From contig CAMPET010000202.1 of the NCBI GenBank assembly GCA_946803715.1, positions 89,176 to 99,211 of the forward strand: DNA of 10,036 bases, given 5' to 3'. Numbering within the stretch: the first letter of the stretch is position 1; the number at the start of each line of letters is the position of its first letter. This document shows positions 1 to 6,667 of the stretch, piece by piece. A program made the translations under genes and the position numbers. This stretch comes from Beroe ovata (taxonomy: Eukaryota; Ctenophora; Nuda; Beroida; Beroidae). The notes below the pieces were generated by a model. That model worked only from the letters and a program-made list of their open reading frames with translations. It ran no database searches and had not been told where the DNA came from.

Positions 1-235
1 CCACCTTCCCCTACACCCCCACCCCCTCACAAAAAACTATTATTCCACACACATCTACATATATACACACTCTAACGCACACACAAACAAAAACAAAGCA
101 AAGCGTCACACACTCACACACTCACATACTCACACACACACACACACACACACACTCACAAACATACACACACACACACACACGCACACACAAAAATACA
201 CACACCAACTTACACACTCACACACACACATGTCA
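1..235. repeat. CA-rich microsatellite in otubain intron 4
   Basis: This is low-complexity DNA dominated by CA/CACT runs on the plus strand (TG on the minus strand). It lies inside the intron that follows the last visible otubain exon. No exon is recognisable in it. Confidence 0.85.
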
Positions 236-282
236 GTTAGACAAAAGTCTATCACCTGTCTAACACTTCAAAAGAGACTCAC

Positions 283-367
283 TGTCTCATGGAAATCCTC
301 TGTAGTGAAGGAGGGCATCCCAAGCTTGATCAGCCAATCCAGGGTCGTCTCCAGCTTCTTGAAAATC
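283..367 (-). CDS. OTUB1-like: Otubain exon 4
   Basis: This 85-bp exon is bounded by the acceptor TTTCCTCTAG (ending at 368) and the donor ACA|GTGAGT (from 282 downward). The first base completes the Arg codon left by the previous exon. It then reads IFKKLETTLDWLIKLG followed by MPSFTTEDFHET, matching the otubain region that ends in the FTIEDFH motif. The next exon is not in the window. Confidence 0.85.
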
Positions 368-3291
368 CTAGAGGAAATATATATGTGAGTAGCTGGTATC
401 CATATTTTGTATTTTGTATGTTGCATAATTTATGCATGTATGATGTTTGCATGCACGGATGTATAATGTATACAATGCATACTATGCATGCACGGATGTA
501 TATTGTATACAATGTATACTAAGCATGTACAGATGCATATTGTATACATTGTATATTAAACAGTATACATGCACGGATGCATATAATATTTTACTTGGGA
601 GACTCAACCTTATACTCTGTACCTGATAACTTGATAATCTGTGTTAATTGATCCTAATCATCAATTAATTGACTCCATGATAATGACCAATGATATGAAC
701 CAATGATTTGACTCAAGGGGCATGTACTAGTTACTACTATATTATATTGACTGTTTAGGAGCGAATCATATTCCATTCCAATCCGTGAAATCACTACAAC
801 ACAGTTGTCTCTGTAGATGAAGACTGTAATCCATACCCGACTTGGATACTACCTGATGCCATTCTCATGGGTTTAAACTGCAGGATTGGTAGTTCTGATC
901 TTTCTACATTCGCACAAGCAGCGATCATGGATCCATGATTCCATGATTCGATGAAATGGCATACAGTCTTGTTTCTTTGTACAGGGGGTAAGAAGCAGCG
1001 AGTACTAATATTACGCAAATAAGAGAGCACATTATCAGAGTGCTCGATACACTGGTCAATCAATTATACCATAAATAGACATCAGCACCAACAACACATC
1101 AACTTTTTTTTACAAAAAGAGGAGCTTTTCCTACTACTTAATGTATTGGTGGTGTGGGGAAGGGCAACAAATCACACTCTCCATTGGTTAGTGTGATACA
1201 TTTGATATATCAGTACCTAGTGTTTCAAGAGAGAATATACTTCAACGATGACGTCATTAAAACCATGGGAAAACTACCACAAAAACCAAAAGCACAACCC
1301 CCACAATCTTATTTTGAGATGCTATCGTGATTTTTAACCCATCGGGTTGTGCAATGTTCATTGTTCATGAGCAAGTTTCATATTACCTTCCCCTTATCAG
1401 TTCTGAACGTCATCATGTGACGTGAGAGAAGCAAATCTAAAATAAGAGCACTTCCTAACATCACCCTCTCGTTTTTTACGTTTTTTACGGTTTTTGTTAC
1501 ACCCACTTGTAGGACAATTCTGCAAAACCGTACCGTTTTTTACAATAAACACGCTTTTTTCTGTTTATCTACATTAAACTAACTGTAATTGTAAAAATTG
1601 TAACTACAGGATCACACACAAAACTTGCACGTATCAGGCAGTACGTCTACATCACACACCATGAGACCTCCAATCTTCACGACTCCCTCCCTCATCCTGA
1701 TACTCTGTATGGCTGGAGTGAGCGGGTACGATTGTTATGATCAGATGTGTGAGGGAAGGTGGGAACATATTGGAGAATTCGTGGACTGCGATCAGCGCTA
1801 TTCAAAGTGTCGGTATGACAGGGACGGTCGACCCCGGTGTGACGCGGGGACCCCCGGCTCGGGCGTGGACTGTACGTGGCCGTACAATTGCGGCTCGTAC
1901 ACCTACAACGGCGATGCGTACTGCGCTGAGAACTTCAAGTTGATGGTTGTGGTGATAGCCGGGCCGATGATTCTCCTCTTCCTTGCGTGTTTGTGCTACA
2001 TGTGTTGTTGTAGACGACGGTTTTTCCCAAGAAGAGAAAGAGGCTCGATTCAGCAACGCAGACCACCGGCCGGTCAAGTGAGTCAGCCGATCTTCAGCAA
2101 CCCAACAACAACAACAACATCGAACAGAGATAATCAGAGAGGTTACGGAGCAACGGGGGAATTCCTTCCTCCTCCAAATCCGAATACACAACCAGGCCCA
2201 GCATTCCCTGGTGGTTCGCAACCAGCATTCCCTGGTGGTTCGCAACCAGGTCCAGCATTCCCTGGTGGTTCGCAACCAGGTCCAGCATACCCTGGTGGTT
2301 CGCAACCAGGTCCTGCATACCCTGGTGGTTCGCAACCAGGTCCAGCATACCCTGGTGGTTCGCAACCAGGTCCAGCATACCCTGGTGGTTCGCAACCAGG
2401 TCCAGCATACCCTGGTGGTTCGCAACCAGGTCCTGCATACCCTGGTGGTTCGCAACAAGGTCCAGTTTACCCTGGTGGTTCGCAACCAGGCGCTGCACAA
2501 TCAGGTATGCCATATCCCGTGAAGGCACCTCCAGTGACCCCAATTGGTTACCAGGAATCCACTCCAGACATCGCTCCCCCAGCCTACGATTCCATGTTTC
2601 CCTCCGCACTACCCTGTGTACCACCCTGTGCACCACCCTGTGCACCACCCTCAGCGATGGATAACTTAAACCCTTACCCCACTAACCCGAACTATAGAGG
2701 TCCGTGATTTGAGGACAATTACAAACATGGGAAAATGGGTTTTACAGAGTGCAAGAGTCTGTGTTATTTAACAGCACAATATTCAATTATCAATGTCCCT
2801 TACCTTTCCCTCAAAACTGTATTTTTGTGGCATGAATCGAAGAGCACGTATGTGAACGCTCTGTAGAAACAATTGCCATCACCTCTTATCCTTCTGATCT
2901 GGGAATACTTCTTAACGAGATGCTGAAAAAGCAGATGTTTGATTTGTAGTTAAAATAGGTATGTAAATATAGCAAGAGAAAGACAATCTTGCAAATTTCA
3001 CACAACCATTGTGTGTGTTCAAACCTCTATTTTAGCAAGAAACTTGTCATCCTGCAAATATTCATTTCTCAAACTACACAGTGGCTCAGGTACGTTGACT
3101 AGAGGCATGTTATGAGCAATTTCTTTAGAAATCTGGTCCATCTGGGCCACAATTGATTCATCTCTAGTGATGGTGTCTGAAATCAGATTCATGATGAAAT
3201 AACTTGATAATAGGGATAATATTTCAGCTAAAATGTTAAAAGATAAACTTCGAATACGGCTGTTCCTTCTACCTTCGAGATCGGCTGCCAT
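283..3291 (-). CDS. OTUB1-like: Otubain-type deubiquitinase, 5' part of a split gene (continues beyond left edge)
   Basis: This is a ubiquitin thioesterase of the otubain (OTU, peptidase C65) family, a cytosolic cysteine protease that in animals removes ubiquitin chains. Four exons can be joined on the minus strand: 3291-3273, 3176-3025, 2922-2804 and 367-283, giving about 125 residues out of roughly 270 expected. The reading starts MAADLE, then DESIVAQMDQISKEIA, which parallels the otubain ubiquitin-binding N-terminus. KKYSQIRRIRGDGNCFYRAF follows and carries the catalytic Asp and Cys (about D72 and C75). The fourth exon contains the family motif FTTEDFHET. Intron phases join without frame breaks and the introns are GT-AG. 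The catalytic His lies in exons outside the window. An in-frame TAA directly precedes the ATG at 3291. The first, 96-bp intron is inferred: it is open in frame but would add a hydrophobic stretch foreign to otubains. The third intron (368-2803) contains an opposite-strand gene. Confidence 0.88.
449..587. repeat. Minisatellite, 37-bp unit
   Basis: Units start at 449, 486 and 523 (GCATG[C/T]AC[G/A]GATG...), and a partial unit begins near 569. The units are rich in small palindromes such as GTATAC and GCATGC. The repeat lies in the large otubain intron. Confidence 0.8.
588..1240. other. AT-rich intronic stretch, no supported gene
   Basis: This is otubain intron sequence upstream of the nested gene. 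A minus-strand open frame at 794-1063 lacks an ATG start and is not supported as a gene. It carries a short stretch (LRNIS, preceded by SDNVLSY) that faintly resembles a later otubain region, discussed in the findings. Nothing else is recognisable. Confidence 0.5.
1249..1425 (+). promoter_or_regulatory. Candidate promoter of the nested gene with CRE-like sites
   Basis: A full palindromic cAMP-response element, TGACGTCA, is at 1249-1256. A second cluster at 1413-1425 combines an E-box/M-box-like TCATGTGA with the CRE-like TGACGTGA. Both lie 240-410 bp upstream of the nested gene's ATG. The motif matches are direct; their use as a promoter is an inference. Confidence 0.4.
1609..1610 (+). other. 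Possible 3' splice site of a 5'UTR intron
   Basis: A CTAACT branch-like motif (about 1579-1584) is followed about 25 bp later by AACTACAG|GATC, 51 bp before the ATG at 1661. The nested gene may have a 5'-untranslated exon upstream. No donor was assigned. Confidence 0.3.
1661..2707 (+). CDS. Single-pass membrane protein, Cys-rich ectodomain and tandem-repeat tail
   Basis: This single-exon gene encodes 348 residues. I chose the ATG at 1661 (ACCATGA, A at -3); the open frame extends 12 codons further upstream without an ATG. Residues 1-22 are a signal peptide (LILILCMAGVSG, then YDC). The ectodomain (about 23-92) has eight cysteines at 25, 30, 43, 50, 60, 71, 77 and 88. A transmembrane segment spans about 94-115, followed by CCCRRR at 115-120. 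The tail is Pro/Gly/Gln-rich, with ten units of QPGPAYPGGS (177-274), a PPAY motif (306-309, a WW-domain ligand type) and a small CxPP repeat (319-330). The layout resembles the broad Shisa/WBP1/VOPP1 class of transmembrane adaptors, but the cysteine spacing lacks the Shisa CC signature, so family membership is unproven. It lies antisense within otubain intron 3. Confidence 0.85.
   Translation: MRPPIFTTPSLILILCMAGVSGYDCYDQMCEGRWEHIGEFVDCDQRYSKCRYDRDGRPRCDAGTPGSGVDCTWPYNCGSYTYNGDAYCAENFKLMVVVIAGPMILLFLACLCYMCCCRRRFFPRRERGSIQQRRPPAGQVSQPIFSNPTTTTTSNRDNQRGYGATGEFLPPPNPNTQPGPAFPGGSQPAFPGGSQPGPAFPGGSQPGPAYPGGSQPGPAYPGGSQPGPAYPGGSQPGPAYPGGSQPGPAYPGGSQPGPAYPGGSQQGPVYPGGSQPGAAQSGMPYPVKAPPVTPIGYQESTPDIAPPAYDSMFPSALPCVPPCAPPCAPPSAMDNLNPYPTNPNYRGP
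2189..2482 (+). repeat. 30-bp coding minisatellite (ten 10-residue units)
   Basis: Ten tandem units encode QPGPA[F/Y]PGGS. The second unit is six bases short (QPAFPGGS). Units differ mainly by F/Y exchange and by silent CCA/CCT changes. Because the unit is a multiple of three, other frames on both strands also stay open here; those are shadows. Confidence 0.95.
2804..2922 (-). CDS. OTUB1-like: Otubain exon 3, catalytic Asp/Cys exon
   Basis: This 119-bp exon is preceded by a textbook acceptor (CTGCTTTTTCAG, ending at 2923) and followed by the donor AAG|GTAAGG. It encodes HLVKKYSQIRRIRGDGNCFY and continues RAFTYVLFDSCHKNTVLRE. DGNC is the catalytic Asp/Cys motif of the OTU fold and RAF follows it as in OTUB1 and OTUB2. 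It starts in phase 0 and leaves two bases for the next exon. It is too short to stand out as an open reading frame. Confidence 0.9.
3025..3291 (-). CDS. OTUB1-like: Otubain exons 1 and 2 with a small in-frame intron
   Basis: The ATG is at 3291-3289, followed by GCAGCC (MAA). I place a donor after 3273 (GAAG|GTAGAA) and an acceptor ending at 3177 (GATTTCAG), leaving the coding join MAADLE-DTITRDESIVAQ. Read straight through, the 96-bp intron would encode 32 mostly hydrophobic residues unlike any otubain. Exon 2 ends at 3025 (GAG|GTTTGA), and reading on would hit TGA two codons later. The coding segments are 3291-3273 and 3176-3025. The exact placement of the first intron is an inference. Confidence 0.78.
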
Positions 3292-3657
3292 TTAGAATAA
3301 TCTGTTGTTGCTGTTCCCTTTAGCACACTCAATTCATTCTAAAATAAACTTTATCAATTGCAAGATGATTCAGACAAGAAATACTTGAAGATGGATAAGA
3401 CAAATCCGAGGTTTGAATTGCAAGAAACAATAGAAGGTTAATTTACAGCATTAGTTATTTTACGACATAAGTTATTTCTTATAGCATAAGTTATTTCTTA
3501 CAGCGTAAGTTATTTCTTAAATAATTCGAGAATCTTAACACATATAAAAGTCAGACCATTAAGCTCTCTATAATACAAAGCTAAAGCAAAATCTCAAATA
3601 AAACAAGGATAAGAATTAAAAAGCAGAGCATAACATAAATATAAATCACAAAAAAAC
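3292..3657 (-). promoter_or_regulatory. Intergenic interval: pyrophosphatase 3' end and otubain promoter
   Basis: These 366 bp separate two same-strand genes and must hold the 3' untranslated region of the pyrophosphatase and the otubain promoter. No AATAAA is present on the minus strand in this interval and no TATA box is convincing. The 19-bp minisatellite is its only clear structure. An AATAAA does occur on the plus strand at 3343-3348. It is the first one downstream of the nested gene, so that gene's transcript may extend across the otubain 5' exons. Confidence 0.4.
3450..3523. repeat. Short minisatellite, 19-bp unit
   Basis: Units begin at 3467, 3486 and 3505 (ATAAGTTATTTCTTATAGC and variants), with a degenerate unit from 3450. 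The repeat lies between the pyrophosphatase stop and the otubain start. Confidence 0.8.
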
Positions 3658-4626
3658 TCACAATTCTTGCTTGGTCCCCTTGGTCAAGGAATCATTTTTA
3701 TTTCTATTTATATAAAAGTAACCAATGTTTGAGGGAAGAGACTCAAGCATTGTGTCACTGCTATATGGAGGGCTTGACTCAAGCATTGATAATGCTTGTT
3801 CATCACTTATATGCCCGCGCGAGTTAATAATGCTTATATTCTCGGTCATTATATCACTAACACTTTTGCCAGTTATCAATGATTCCCAGTTTTTATGAGC
3901 ATCTCTCAATATCAACTCTGCAAAGTTTTTATCCTGCCATAAACCACCAAGTTCGTATCTGTTATATTTCCCTTTTGCAGAAACTTTGTAATGCTTGAAA
4001 AAGTCAACAGTAGACTCCAACAGTCCAGGCATATTTGTGGAAAGGTCATAGATATCATGGAGATAACTAGCGCTTACATCATTTATATCAATACATAGGA
4101 CCTTCCAGTCAGTTTCTTCAGAGTCTATCAAAGCAATCACTCCAAGAATTTTTACTTGCTTTATTTCTCCAACAAAACTAGAGTTTTGACCAATCTCTAA
4201 AATATCAATGGGATCACCATCACCTCTCAAATTTGTATGGGGATCAATCTTGTCAGGATCTTCCCATGTTTGAGGGATGGAACCATAGTTCCATATATAG
4301 CCATGATATGGGAACAGATTTTCCACATATCTGAGCTTTTTTATTCCATTGATGACATGAACATCCTGAGTTATTGGATTCAGTTTTTCCATTTTATTTG
4401 TTTCATACTTTGCATTAGACCATCTTGGTATTTCCACAACCATATTATAGACCCCATCCTTGCATTTCATGGGGATGTCATGAAAAGGAGATAGTGGAAT
4501 GCCATCTAATGTCGTTACATATACCCTATGAGTGAAAGATCCTTGCACTCCTTTATGAACAGCTTTATACAGATCTGATCTTACTAGAACGACAAAGCAG
4601 AAAAAGCTGTACAAAAATCTGATCAT
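3658..4626 (-). CDS. Family I inorganic pyrophosphatase, predicted ER-lumenal
   Basis: This enzyme hydrolyses pyrophosphate to two phosphates with Mg2+. It is 322 residues in one uninterrupted exon; the start is fixed by an in-frame TAG two codons before the ATG. The active-site set known from yeast IPP1 is complete: E65, K73, E75, R99, Y110, Y114, D136, D138, D141, D168, D173, K175, Y213 and K214, with the family signature DGDPIDI at 136-142. Unlike cytosolic PPA1, it begins MIRFLYSFFCFVVLVRS, a short basic end plus hydrophobic core typical of a signal peptide, and ends in KQEL, which fits the K/H-D/E/N/Q-E-L retrieval pattern. N-glycosylation sequons occur at N148, N263 and N311. ER residence is inferred from these two signals; a mitochondrial presequence is less likely given the hydrophobic core. 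The absence of introns may reflect an old retrocopy. Confidence 0.95.
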   Translation of the reverse strand: MIRFLYSFFCFVVLVRSDLYKAVHKGVQGSFTHRVYVTTLDGIPLSPFHDIPMKCKDGVYNMVVEIPRWSNAKYETNKMEKLNPITQDVHVINGIKKLRYVENLFPYHGYIWNYGSIPQTWEDPDKIDPHTNLRGDGDPIDILEIGQNSSFVGEIKQVKILGVIALIDSEETDWKVLCIDINDVSASYLHDIYDLSTNMPGLLESTVDFFKHYKVSAKGKYNRYELGGLWQDKNFAELILRDAHKNWESLITGKSVSDIMTENISIINSRGHISDEQALSMLESSPPYSSDTMLESLPSNIGYFYINRNKNDSLTKGTKQEL

Positions 4627-4844
4627 TCTGGGCTACCTATAAAAGATGGTCTATGATCAATAAATAATGCAAAAGGAAAGAAATACTAAATAGAGTAAAT
4701 AGGAAATTGCATCATCTGCAATTTTTTAAATTGAAGCATTTACCTAATATTTGCCTAGCATTTACCTTATATATATAATAACATGAATGATGTTTCCAAT
4801 GCTGTAAAGTATAAACAATTTGTTTTACTAACAACTTTTTTAAT
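4627..4844. other. AT-rich upstream region of the pyrophosphatase
   Basis: This stretch should contain the minus-strand promoter and 5' untranslated region of the pyrophosphatase. No TATA box in the correct orientation is clear. GCATTTACCT occurs twice near 4735-4765. No gene is visible. Confidence 0.4.
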
Positions 4845-5178
4845 AAATAACTTAGTGACATTTTGCATTCGATCTGGAAAATCAAAGATGTAAAACAAAA
4901 TAGCACAGGTCCTAGAACAGAACTTTATTGTGGAACACTAAACAGAGTATTCATCTGAACATACTTCAGATGACAGAATATTGCAGACAGTAAGACAAAG
5001 TCAACTGAACATACACCACCTACTACAACCAAATTTGAGAACTTTGAGGACATTGTGAAGCAAGAAAAGAAGGATATGTTTTAGATACGATAAGATAATG
5101 AATTATGGTAGAAAACCAACACAAACTGGGAGACAATTTATTCAATACATTACTGAAAAACGCCTGAGCCCTCAGGTA
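4845..5178 (-). pseudogene. Decayed non-LTR retrotransposon reverse transcriptase fragment
   Basis: On the minus strand, broken frames recall the reverse-transcriptase core of LINE-type elements. From about 5178 it reads YLRAQAF...NVLNKLSPSLCWFS, comparable to the family's YLDFSKAFD...LLNKL...WF segment. From about 5035 it reads LVVVGGVCSVDFVLLS. After an insertion-like stretch comes VPQ, a TAA at about 4930, then SSVLGPVLF, matching the conserved GVPQGSVLGPxLF block. The catalytic Asp-Asp segment is not recognisable. The AATAAA at 4924-4929 falls inside the VPQ region and is not taken as a polyadenylation signal. The copy is old and non-functional. Confidence 0.62.
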
Positions 5179-5272
5179 TTCATTAATCTATCTTGTTGGA
5201 TAGTTAATTACCACCTTCAATTATGCTAATAACTTGATGAGAGTTGAGAGACATACCAAAAGTTCCTAGGAT

Positions 5273-5425
5273 TCAGTGTTTCAGAAGATACTGCTCTAAT
5301 TCACCCTTGTCCCTTAAAGACATCAACACTTCAACAGTTGAAGCATATTTAACAGTTAATGGTAAATCGTTCCAATGAAACTGTTCCAATGAAACTGTTC
5401 CAATGTTCCGTTTGAAACTGTTCAT
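5273..5425 (-). CDS. Small unassigned 50-codon open frame with a WNDLP motif
   Basis: An ATG at 5425 opens 50 codons ending TGA at 5275-5273. The C-terminal part reads WNDLPLTVKYAS, then STVEVLMSLRDKGELEQYL. WNxLP followed by a Lys/Arg-rich helix is typical of LINE-type reverse-transcriptase C-termini, so this may be another relic. It could instead be the last exon of an unseen host gene, since an AATAAA lies on the same strand at 5142-5137. A 16-bp tandem duplication near 5370-5402 forms part of the frame. There is no clear identity. Confidence 0.25.
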   Translation of the reverse strand: MNSFKRNIGTVSLEQFHWNDLPLTVKYASTVEVLMSLRDKGELEQYLLKH

Positions 5426-5473
5426 AGTTTTTTAATTTTCTAACTTGGTGTTTAAATAACAGACCCTGACCCT

Positions 5474-5558
5474 GTTGTAGGACTTTACCCTACCGTCAGC
5501 GCGCGCCCCTTGCCAGGGATAAAATCCCGCCAGCAAGGGTAGGGTAAAGTCCTACAAC
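5474..5558. mobile_element. Short foldback element with perfect 21-bp inverted repeats
   Basis: Arms 5474-5494 and 5538-5558 are perfect reverse complements (GTTGTAGGACTTTACCCTAC is the first 20 bases). The 43-bp spacer is GC-rich and contains its own shorter pairing (CTTGC / GCAAG). TGACCCTGT occurs on both sides, at 5467-5475 and 5565-5573, overlapping the left arm by two bases, so it may be related to a target duplication. This is consistent with a tiny MITE or a stable hairpin. Confidence 0.7.
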
Positions 5559-6259
5559 TAGAAGTGACCCTGTCGATCAAATTTCGCGTCGTTTAGCGTG
5601 CGCGCGGCATGGGCACAAACTTGGTTGTGCTACATTACACTCAAAGTTTTTGCGCGCGCGCAATATGATATTCAGATCAAAAAAATCAAGATTGCAATGT
5701 GTTTAAGATTCGATTGCAAATTCAAACTAAATTTTTGGAAGGTAGCCCTGTTTAAGATTTTAATTGCTTAATTTTAACTTGTCGATCGATGATTGTTGAA
5801 GATTGGGATAAAATGTTACTACAAGTGTTGTGAGATGAACATTGAAGATCATCTGCAAGTTATGTTAGATGATACTTCGGAGTTCATGGTTTGAAGAATT
5901 CAGTGAAACATGAACTCTGGGACAGTACCTGTTCGAGATGAACAGTGATCGGAGTTATTAGATTTCACCATTGATATGTGAAATGAATGAACTCTGATTA
6001 AGNGATGTCAGCTTCTTGTTAACTTGAACCCTAGATAACTTTTAACTTTGACCCCTTTTGAGAAATCTCTTGAATTTCAATGATACATCCTGCAGTTTGC
6101 AATGTACACAGGTGTAACAGATGAAGCATAACTCATCTGTCATCTTTAACCAGTATTTATTCTTTAACTCAATACTTCCACTTTTTGTGGGAAAAATGTT
6201 GAAGTGATTAGTAAAAAAAAGTGCATCTCAACTGGTTGTGGAGTTCCAGCTCCCTGCAA
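5559..6259. other. Intergenic DNA with GC-rich patches and two hairpins
   Basis: There are CpG-rich patches at 5585-5610 and 5650-5665 (GCGCGC runs) in otherwise AT-rich DNA. Two predicted stem-loops lie at 5880-5917 and 5947-5998. An N is present at 6003. I see no supported coding sequence. Confidence 0.5.
5880..5917. repeat. Inverted repeat GAGTTCATG / CATGAACTC
   Basis: Perfect 9-bp arms at 5880-5888 and 5909-5917 enclose a 20-base loop. A second imperfect stem follows at 5947-5998, with pairing segments ATTTCAC and GTGAAAT plus an outer GAGTT / AACTC. Confidence 0.55.
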
Positions 6260-6667
6260 CAGAGGCGTGCGGTGGATTTGCAATTTAGGAAATTGGGGTG
6301 TACGGTAATCGAGTGACTCAGGGGGTTTGGGGGGCAGGCCCCCCAACTGCCAGAGGCTTAGCGCCGCAGGCGAAGATTTTGGAAATTCCAAGCCAGAGAA
6401 TGCCCGAACACTCAGAAATCATCGATTCAAGTCATTTTGCTACAAAAAGAAAGCACTCCAGAGGGCAGTCGGCAGAGATGAGCATTTTCAGTCTCCTATT
6501 ATAACTGTCTAGTGTCTACTGACGCAGTTTGTCATGGTTACTTATCAGATAAGTCATAAGACAAGGGCAAGTGAAGATGGGAGTGAGTAATTCGTATCCT
6601 GCACTTAGTTAAAATAACAGATGTAAAAGTGAAGAAATTGCCTCAAAATCAACTCTCCTAAACTNTA
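6260..6667. mobile_element. Truncated copy of the hAT-like element (left end)
   Basis: It starts with CAGAGGCGTGCGGTGG, the same terminus as the intact copy at 7326. It stays collinear and highly similar to 7326-7716 through landmarks such as TTAGCGCCGCAGGCGAAGAT and GATAAGTCATAAGAC. Similarity stops near 6665, where an N and unrelated GC-rich DNA begin. No matching right terminus or flanking duplication was found, so the right half is lost or replaced. Confidence 0.85.

Larger units (their letters stand above)
368..2803 (-). other. Otubain intron 3, hosting an antisense gene
   Basis: This 2,436-bp intron separates the catalytic-Cys exon from the TEDFH exon. All other recognised otubain introns here are about 100 bp. 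It contains the plus-strand membrane protein gene (1661-2707), a 37-bp minisatellite (449-587) and an unassigned AT-rich stretch. I found no further otubain exon in it that fits the expected order. Confidence 0.82.

Noticed and set aside
1-235. Possible CRISPR-like or telomeric repeat
   Set aside because: The CA-rich run has no regular spacers and no telomere unit; it is an ordinary microsatellite.
289-522. Plus-strand 77-codon frame and its minus-strand partner
   Set aside because: They overlap otubain exon 4 and then run into the 37-bp minisatellite; the MYTMHTMH-type composition is repeat-derived.
2211-2522. Plus-strand frame of 103 codons within the repeat
   Set aside because: It is an alternative frame of the same minisatellite; the QPGPAYPGGS frame has the signal peptide, membrane span and stop context.
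1802-2648. Long minus-strand open frames over the nested gene (232 and 184 codons)
   Set aside because: They are frame shadows produced by the 30-bp repeat, whose length is a multiple of three, and they encode only repeated W/R/T- or N/H/Q-rich strings.
4237-4494. Plus-strand 85-codon frame
   Set aside because: It is antisense to the conserved core of the pyrophosphatase and has no features of its own.
4983-5084. Plus-strand coding-like stretch (ADSKTKSTEHTPPTTT...)
   Set aside because: The minus strand explains the region better as a reverse-transcriptase relic, and there is no start or clear splice acceptor for the plus-strand reading.
6164-6512. Open frames inside the truncated hAT-like copy
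   Set aside because: They overlap each other in several frames, are disrupted in the second copy of the repeat and show no transposase motif.
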